Positions 58,988-64,000 of a stretch of DNA of 64,000 bases are shown here, in pieces. The stretch comes from Corynebacterium casei LMG S-19264. Lineage in GTDB: Bacteria > Actinomycetota > Actinomycetes > Mycobacteriales > Mycobacteriaceae. A model generated the notes under the pieces. That model searched no databases. It was not told the origin of the DNA and was given only the letters and a program-made list of their open reading frames with translations. Location: assembly GCF_000550785.1 (NCBI RefSeq), contig NZ_CP004350.1, positions 538,009-602,008 on the forward strand, read 5' to 3'. The translations under genes were made by a program, and so were the position numbers. Numbering within the stretch: the first letter of the stretch is position 1; every line of letters starts with the position of its first letter.

Positions 58988-60125
58988 CCATCCCTGCGAT
59001 AAACAAGGCTATAAAACCAGCCCCGCCTATAGCGGCGATGAGCTTCCATAATCTGCCTTGCGCTGCAAAGCCTGCCGCCGGTGCAGGTGTTATCTCCACC
59101 GCGCGTTCTTTCACCACATAAGAAGCTGGTACGTGGCTTAGCGCTGCCAGTGGATCATGCACATTATTGGCTGACTGTGCCGCACCATAAATTATGTTGC
59201 GCACTTGGCGCGGGGATAGTCTCGGGTTGCGCTCCAACATCAACGCGACGGTGCCACTGACCGTGGGCGTGGCGTAGCTGGTTCCATTGAATCCACTTTC
59301 GCTGCCATTTTTGATTGCCCCACGCATCCAACCGGTGCCATTCGGATGCATGGCGATATCGACGGCTCCGGGCGCACTGACCCAGTCGCTTTCAATGACA
59401 GGCAAGGAGTACCCCGCTAGCTCATACTCGGTGGACAATGCTGCGACTGTAATAACAGTGTCTTCGATAGCAGGGTAGACCACCATGCCCGGCTCACAGT
59501 CACCATCGACATTGCCTGCCGATGCCAACACCACGACTCCCGCGCGCTCCGCCCTATCAAGAGCCTCGGTCAAGCCATGTGAATCGAGGTTCTCCGCCTG
59601 CTGTTTTGTCATGCAGGAAACCACCGAGAGGCTAATGACGCGTGCCCCGGCATCAACCGCAGCGTGCACGGATTCCGCCATGGTGGCCAATGACCCGGAA
59701 CTTTCTGAATCCGGTGTAGAGCGATAGTGCAGGGAAGTTTGCCGAATAGCCATCAGCGTGGCATCGGGCGCGATGCCCATGTCCCGCGCGCCAATGACGC
59801 TGGCAACCACCGTGCCGTGAATATCGCAATCATGAAAGGGCGCAGGCGTATCGGGCACCACGAGGTCCGGGCCTGCTTCGAGCTGCGGAAACTGCTCGTG
59901 GGCAGAAACACCAGTATCAATGATGGCAACTTTGATGCCTTTGCCCGTGGCCAAAGAATGCAGCCGCGCGCGGTAGTCCTGCTGCGCTGGGCTAAACGAC
60001 GGTGATTCCGCAGAACCCAGCGGCACCGCGCACGCGGTATCTTGTGCCCACGCTGGAGCCGTCGGTGCTGCAATGGCAATCGGTACCAGAATTAGTGCTG
60101 CGAGCGCACTTGCCATCCGGCGCAT
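58833..60125 (-). CDS. mycP: Type VII secretion-associated serine protease mycosin
   Basis: From the ATG at 60125 (MRRMASALAALILVPIAIAA), 430 residues. Features in order are a signal peptide, a subtilisin domain and a membrane helix (about 360-380). The catalytic residues are Asp in VAIIDTGV, His in DIHGT and Ser in NGTSYATP. A basic tail of about 50 residues (RPRRSPASERSP onward) overlaps eccB. Mycosins stabilise and trim ESX substrates at the membrane. The start overlaps the eccD stop by 1 nt. Confidence 0.94.
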   Translation of the reverse strand: MRRMASALAALILVPIAIAAPTAPAWAQDTACAVPLGSAESPSFSPAQQDYRARLHSLATGKGIKVAIIDTGVSAHEQFPQLEAGPDLVVPDTPAPFHDCDIHGTVVASVIGARDMGIAPDATLMAIRQTSLHYRSTPDSESSGSLATMAESVHAAVDAGARVISLSVVSCMTKQQAENLDSHGLTEALDRAERAGVVVLASAGNVDGDCEPGMVVYPAIEDTVITVAALSTEYELAGYSLPVIESDWVSAPGAVDIAMHPNGTGWMRGAIKNGSESGFNGTSYATPTVSGTVALMLERNPRLSPRQVRNIIYGAAQSANNVHDPLAALSHVPASYVVKERAVEITPAPAAGFAAQGRLWKLIAAIGGAGFIALFIAGMVSSLRPRRSPASERSPQAAISRSATPLPARRRPKHQPGRHREAHDGGRWTQ

Positions 60126-61450
60126 TATCCCAGACCCCGAATGAACTCGAAGAGCCCGGCCAGATGCGCGGCCATCGGCAAACATGCAACCAGCGCAACT
60201 GCCTCCAACCGCTCAAACCACTGGATGGTTGTCGGCGTTGCATGTTGGATTCGCGGCGCCCACCACGGGGAAACCAATGCCAACACGATGGGAATGCACG
60301 CCGCCATCCACAGTGTGATGTGTACCTGCCCGTGAAAATCAGCAACCGCAACTACCACCGGCGCGCAGACTGCCGCGGCAGCAGCCAGCACCGTCATGGA
60401 CCACGCAGCCACAACCTGCCGGTGACGCGCTGCGTGCAGCAGCACCGCAAAACACAACGCAAGGCACAACAGTGTGCTCACAATTGGTGTCGTTGAGCTG
60501 GTCAGCGCCAAATACGCCAGCGCAACAACCGTGACGATTGTTAGCCCTAAACAAATCCCTTCATATATAAAGTGCGCACGCTGCGAGCGTTCATCAATGT
60601 TGTCCACCATCTCATCTGAGACCGCCAAGTCCTGACCAGCGGTAGGCAACTGTGGAACCCGCAGGCCAGCGGCCATAGTAGAGAGCCCGGGCGCGACGGC
60701 AATAATGATGACCGCTGCACCAACCACAGCCCCAGCACTATGAGGCACGGTCAACGCTGCGAGAACCAATAAACCCCCAATGGTGGTGGCCGCACCCGTG
60801 GTGCGCGCATGCGAAATCGCTAAAACATGGCAGGCCAACGCCATCACTGCGCAGGCGAGTGCTGCGGCATAAAGTCCGTAACTTAAACCCCGCGCGGTAT
60901 CAATCGGCCAGCCAGAAACCGCAATGCCCGCAGCAATCGGTGCTGCCGAAATCACCAACCATGCCAGCACCAGCTGCCGATGCCACACCGCCAACACCAA
61001 CGCGCCCAACGCAATCGTTAACCCAGCTAGAGCAATAGACCCCGCAATTTGTGAGGACCCTAAGAATCCAACCACCCCGCCGGCAGCACACAACGCAACT
61101 ACTACCCACAAGGTCTGCAAACCACGCGCGGGCTGGTCAGTGCCTGAATACACCAATGCCTCAGCCGAGTCACGGATGACCGGCGCCGGTAGGTCCTCGG
61201 ATGGTGAAAGTAACAGCACCGATCCATCGACAAGCTGCGTGGCGGACAGCGGCGCCGACTGATCCACAGGGCGCCCGGCGGCGGTTGATGCGCGCCACGG
61301 ACGAGTCACCGACGGTGCCCCCACAAAGTCCGTGACCTCGGACATCAATTCATTCAATGAAGATGAGACCGGCAACGCCAAGTCTGCTTCTTTGCGGAAT
61401 TCACCCACGTGACAACGCACCGTGACCCGCACACTTTGTGAAAAACTCAC
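60125..61450 (-). CDS. eccD: Type VII secretion integral membrane protein EccD
   Basis: A 441-residue protein. The N-terminal 90 residues form a ubiquitin-like (YukD) domain (SVRVTVRCHVGEFRKEADLAL). About eleven membrane helices follow, making the pore-side vestibule of the ESX complex. The GTG at 61450 is chosen because GGGGGAA lies just upstream and family sequence begins there; a GTG at 61486 is also open. It is coupled to mycP by a TAATG overlap. Confidence 0.92.
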   Translation of the reverse strand: MSFSQSVRVTVRCHVGEFRKEADLALPVSSSLNELMSEVTDFVGAPSVTRPWRASTAAGRPVDQSAPLSATQLVDGSVLLLSPSEDLPAPVIRDSAEALVYSGTDQPARGLQTLWVVVALCAAGGVVGFLGSSQIAGSIALAGLTIALGALVLAVWHRQLVLAWLVISAAPIAAGIAVSGWPIDTARGLSYGLYAAALACAVMALACHVLAISHARTTGAATTIGGLLVLAALTVPHSAGAVVGAAVIIIAVAPGLSTMAAGLRVPQLPTAGQDLAVSDEMVDNIDERSQRAHFIYEGICLGLTIVTVVALAYLALTSSTTPIVSTLLCLALCFAVLLHAARHRQVVAAWSMTVLAAAAAVCAPVVVAVADFHGQVHITLWMAACIPIVLALVSPWWAPRIQHATPTTIQWFERLEAVALVACLPMAAHLAGLFEFIRGLG

Positions 61451-61530
61451 TGTTCCCCCGAAATAAAGTTTGAAATTTGTTGGCACCCCACCTTGCCCAA
61501 CCGTATCTATTGTGGCTTACTTGTTAGAGC

Positions 61531-61550
61531 GTGTCCACTGTTTTGGACAC
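61531..61550. promoter_or_regulatory. Dyad in the eccD-eccC divergent region
   Basis: GTGTCCA-N6-TGGACAC (61531-61550) is a perfect 7-bp dyad in the 131-bp region between the divergent eccD and eccC starts. Its position suits an operator controlling both directions of the secretion locus. No regulator is known from this window. Confidence 0.5.
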
Positions 61551-61581
61551 TGCCTTTTCGGGGATGAGGGGGAAATTTAAT

Positions 61582-64000
61582 ATGCGCGTTGTCGATCCGA
61601 TCTCGTTTGCGCTGCGAGATCCAGCGCCGCCACTACCAACGGGCAGCCTTGATGCTGAACCCGTTCCGCAGGCAGCCCGCAGCCAGCCGCTGCCGCTGAT
61701 GCGAATTTTGATGCCGCTGATCATGGTGGTGGTCATGCTGGGCATGGTCGCGATGATGGTGCTGTCATCCAACGGCGCACCGAATCCGATGATGTTGATG
61801 TTCCCGATGATGATGCTGGCCTCAATGGCCATGATGTTTAATCCACAAAGCGCGAATGACCCGGATGAATCTCGGCGTACATATCTGCGGCATTTAGCGT
61901 CGCTTCGTGATGAAGCTTTAGGCAATGGCGAATCCCAGCGAAGGCATGAACTGCACCGGCATCCCGCGCCAGAAGATTTGCAGGCATTGGCGGGTACCGC
62001 GCGCATGTGGGAGCGCGCCGGGGGAGATGAAGACGCGTTTGAAATCCGCATCGGTCTAGGCCCGGCGGCGCTGGTCACTCCCATTAACGTGGCCGAATCG
62101 GGCGCGGCGGAAGACTTGGATCCTGTCTGCGCGGTGCGGTTGCGGCACACACTCGCGGGGGTGAGCACAGTAGCGGACATGCCGGTCGCATTGCAGCTGC
62201 AAGCCTTCCGCTTTCTAGGTCTTGCTGGGGACGGCGCACGGGATGTGGTGCGTGCAATGGTGCTGCAGTTGGCTATGTTTCATGGCCCGGAGACCGTTGG
62301 TTTTCGCGTTATCGGTGAAGGCTGGGAGTGGTTGAAGTGGTTGCCACACACCCGGAACCCAGACGCAGCGGGATTCGTGTGTTTGCTGGTTGATGACACC
62401 CCAACCACCGGGGTGGAGCCCTTTATCGATGATGCTGGTGTGCACTGCATCGTCGATATCGCATCGCGGCGCACCACAGCATTGGGCGTGCGAGCTGAAC
62501 AAGAGGGGCTTTTATTACTTGTCGATGACGGCCTGCGTGTTGTCACCGCCGGCGGTGACGAGGAACTTGGCATACCCGACATGGTCAGCGAAGAATCAGC
62601 TGTGACCTGCGCACGGGCGCTCGCGCGCTTTAGCCGCCCTGAGATGACTGCCACCGATACCCGCCTTGACCTACTGAGTTTGCTGGGATTTTCTGATGTC
62701 TCGGAAATGACTGGCCCTGCGTTATGGCCAGGGCGCGTGGGCGCCGCACGGCTCGCAGTACCAATTGGGTTGTCACCTTCACAGACACCGGTGATGATAG
62801 ACCTGAAAGAATCCGCCCAGGGTGGTATGGGTCCACACGGATTGTGCATTGGCGCCACGGGCTCGGGTAAATCGGAAGCGCTGCGCACCATCGTGTTATC
62901 CCTTGCCGCAACGCACAGTCCGGATGAACTGAACTTTGTCCTCGTGGACTTCAAGGGCGGCGCCACATTTCTGGGTTGTGACTACTTGCCGCACACAGCC
63001 GCGGTGATTACCAACTTAGAAGATGAATCCTCACTGGTTGAGCGCATGTATGATGCGATCTCCGGGGAGATGAACCGCCGGCAGGAGATCCTGCGTGATG
63101 CCGGAAACTACGCCAACGTCACCGATTACACCACCGCGCGGCTAAGCGGACAGGAAGACCTGGCACCACTCCCAGCGCTGGTCATCGTGGTCGATGAGTT
63201 CTCAGAATTGCTCATGCAGCACCCTGACTTCGCTGAGCTTTTCGTTGCGGTCGGCCGCTTGGGCCGTTCCTTGCACGTGCACCTGCTGCTCGCATCGCAG
63301 CGCCTGGAAGAAGGAAGGCTGCGCGGACTGGATTCACACTTGTCTTATCGCTTGGGATTGAAGACGTTTTCTGCTGCTGAGTCACGTCAGGTCCTAGGAG
63401 TTCCGGATGCTTATCACCTGCCCGGCGAACCGGGCGCTGGATATTTGAAGACAGATGCTGATGCGCTTAGTCGATTTCAGGCCTTCTACGTGTCTGGTGG
63501 CGTGGTGCGTGAGACCGTACCAATTGCCCAAGACGAAGAAAGCCGCATGGGAATCAAAGAGTTCAACGGCTGGGATGAAGATTTCTCATCGGCGATTACC
63601 CCAGATACTTACGTGGATAACTCCACTACGCTGCTTGATGAAGTCGTGGATGCCACCCGCGCCGAAGCTTTGGCACGCGGGCAATCCGCTCATCGCGTGT
63701 GGCTGCCGCCGCTGCCGCAAGCCATTGAACTACCAGCCATCGCGGCGGACTTCGTCCCGGAAGAAGGCGTAGGCATCCAGGCACCGATTGGAATCATCGA
63801 CAGGCCCTACTACCAGCGCCAAGACCCACTCATGGTGGACCTGACGTCCGGCCACATGGCGCTGTGTGGCGGTCCGCAATCCGGCAAGTCGACGGCACTG
63901 CGCACCATTGTCGCATCGTTGGCCGCAGCGTATTCGCCAGAATTCTTACGCTTCTACGTCATTGACTTGGGCGGCGGGCAGCTGTCCGCGCTGGAACGCC
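61582..64000 (+). CDS. eccC: Type VII secretion ATPase EccC (3' end outside the window)
   Basis: The frame starts at the ATG at 61582 (MRVVDPISFALRDPAPPLP), with GAGGGGG 9 nt upstream, and runs open to the window end (806 residues seen). Two membrane helices with many Met residues lie at about 40-80. The first FtsK/SpoIIIE ATPase domain has Walker A GATGSGKSE at about 424 and Walker B near VDFKGG. The second begins with GPQSGKST at about 764. EccC is the motor and substrate receptor of ESX secretion. No stop codon is visible before 64000. Confidence 0.95.
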   Translation, partial: MRVVDPISFALRDPAPPLPTGSLDAEPVPQAARSQPLPLMRILMPLIMVVVMLGMVAMMVLSSNGAPNPMMLMFPMMMLASMAMMFNPQSANDPDESRRTYLRHLASLRDEALGNGESQRRHELHRHPAPEDLQALAGTARMWERAGGDEDAFEIRIGLGPAALVTPINVAESGAAEDLDPVCAVRLRHTLAGVSTVADMPVALQLQAFRFLGLAGDGARDVVRAMVLQLAMFHGPETVGFRVIGEGWEWLKWLPHTRNPDAAGFVCLLVDDTPTTGVEPFIDDAGVHCIVDIASRRTTALGVRAEQEGLLLLVDDGLRVVTAGGDEELGIPDMVSEESAVTCARALARFSRPEMTATDTRLDLLSLLGFSDVSEMTGPALWPGRVGAARLAVPIGLSPSQTPVMIDLKESAQGGMGPHGLCIGATGSGKSEALRTIVLSLAATHSPDELNFVLVDFKGGATFLGCDYLPHTAAVITNLEDESSLVERMYDAISGEMNRRQEILRDAGNYANVTDYTTARLSGQEDLAPLPALVIVVDEFSELLMQHPDFAELFVAVGRLGRSLHVHLLLASQRLEEGRLRGLDSHLSYRLGLKTFSAAESRQVLGVPDAYHLPGEPGAGYLKTDADALSRFQAFYVSGGVVRETVPIAQDEESRMGIKEFNGWDEDFSSAITPDTYVDNSTTLLDEVVDATRAEALARGQSAHRVWLPPLPQAIELPAIAADFVPEEGVGIQAPIGIIDRPYYQRQDPLMVDLTSGHMALCGGPQSGKSTALRTIVASLAAAYSPEFLRFYVIDLGGGQLSALER

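Overview
The window is a stretch of a Corynebacterium chromosome. The evidence is the order rpoB-rpoC / rpsL-rpsG-fusA-tuf / S10 cluster / rplN-rplX-rplE / rpsH to rplO / secY-adk-map / infA / rpsM-rpsK-rpsD-rpoA-rplQ-truA followed by a type VII (ESX-type) secretion locus, protein sequences of corynebacterial type (RpoB, RpoC, EF-Tu, PtsS), TANNNT -10 boxes, and a formate-dehydrogenase accessory gene set placed inside the ribosomal cluster. Moderate GC, IS1249-like and IS3-family elements and an Asp23 operon suggest a species near C. ammoniagenes, C. stationis or C. casei, but the species is an inference.

Layout: 1-1344 holds the tail of an MDR-family oxidoreductase and a DUF3068 membrane protein. 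1650-9628 is rpoB-rpoC with promoter and terminator. 9710-12531 is a TPP riboswitch controlling a YkoEDC-type ECF thiamine-precursor transporter, followed by a P-loop kinase-like gene. 13576-18813 is rpsL-rpsG, fusA and tuf, each with structured leaders. 18865-22439 holds ppc and an unrecognised divergent gene. 22496-26035 is a six-gene minus-strand operon of Asp23/Gls24-type and AmaP-like envelope-stress proteins. 26794-31945 is the S10 cluster (rpsJ to rpsQ), ended by an IS3-family insertion placed between the rpsQ stop codon and the operon terminator.

33294-39405 is an accessory segment: a sucrose PTS permease (ptsS), a frameshifted sucrose-6-phosphate hydrolase, a secreted acidic protein with a sortase-signal-like C-terminus, a sortase, and an NrtR-like Nudix regulator. 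39623-40914 is rplN-rplX-rplE. 41079-42975 is a formate-type channel, fdhD and a DUF6457 gene. 43311-46030 is rpsH to rplO. 46240-49742 is secY-adk-map and an L,D-transpeptidase. 49843-51244 is an IS1249-like element, followed by an orphan gene. 52067-55662 is infA, rpsM, rpsK, rpsD, rpoA and rplQ. 55956-56530 holds a small secreted Ser/Glu-rich protein gene, and 56780-57640 is truA. From 57698 to the window end lies the type VII locus: eccB, convergent mycP-eccD, and divergent eccC, which runs off the end.

Most of the window is the core transcription and translation machinery, expressed in several blocks each with its own promoter and leader hairpins. The parts most worth a second look are the sortase/surface-protein pair with its 9-bp tandem repeats, the Asp23 operon with a repeat-containing Asp23 variant, the structured elements after rpsG and before tuf, the IS insertion at the end of the S10 operon, and two single-base frameshifts (IS3 orfB and scrB). 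No tRNA, rRNA or CRISPR array was seen.
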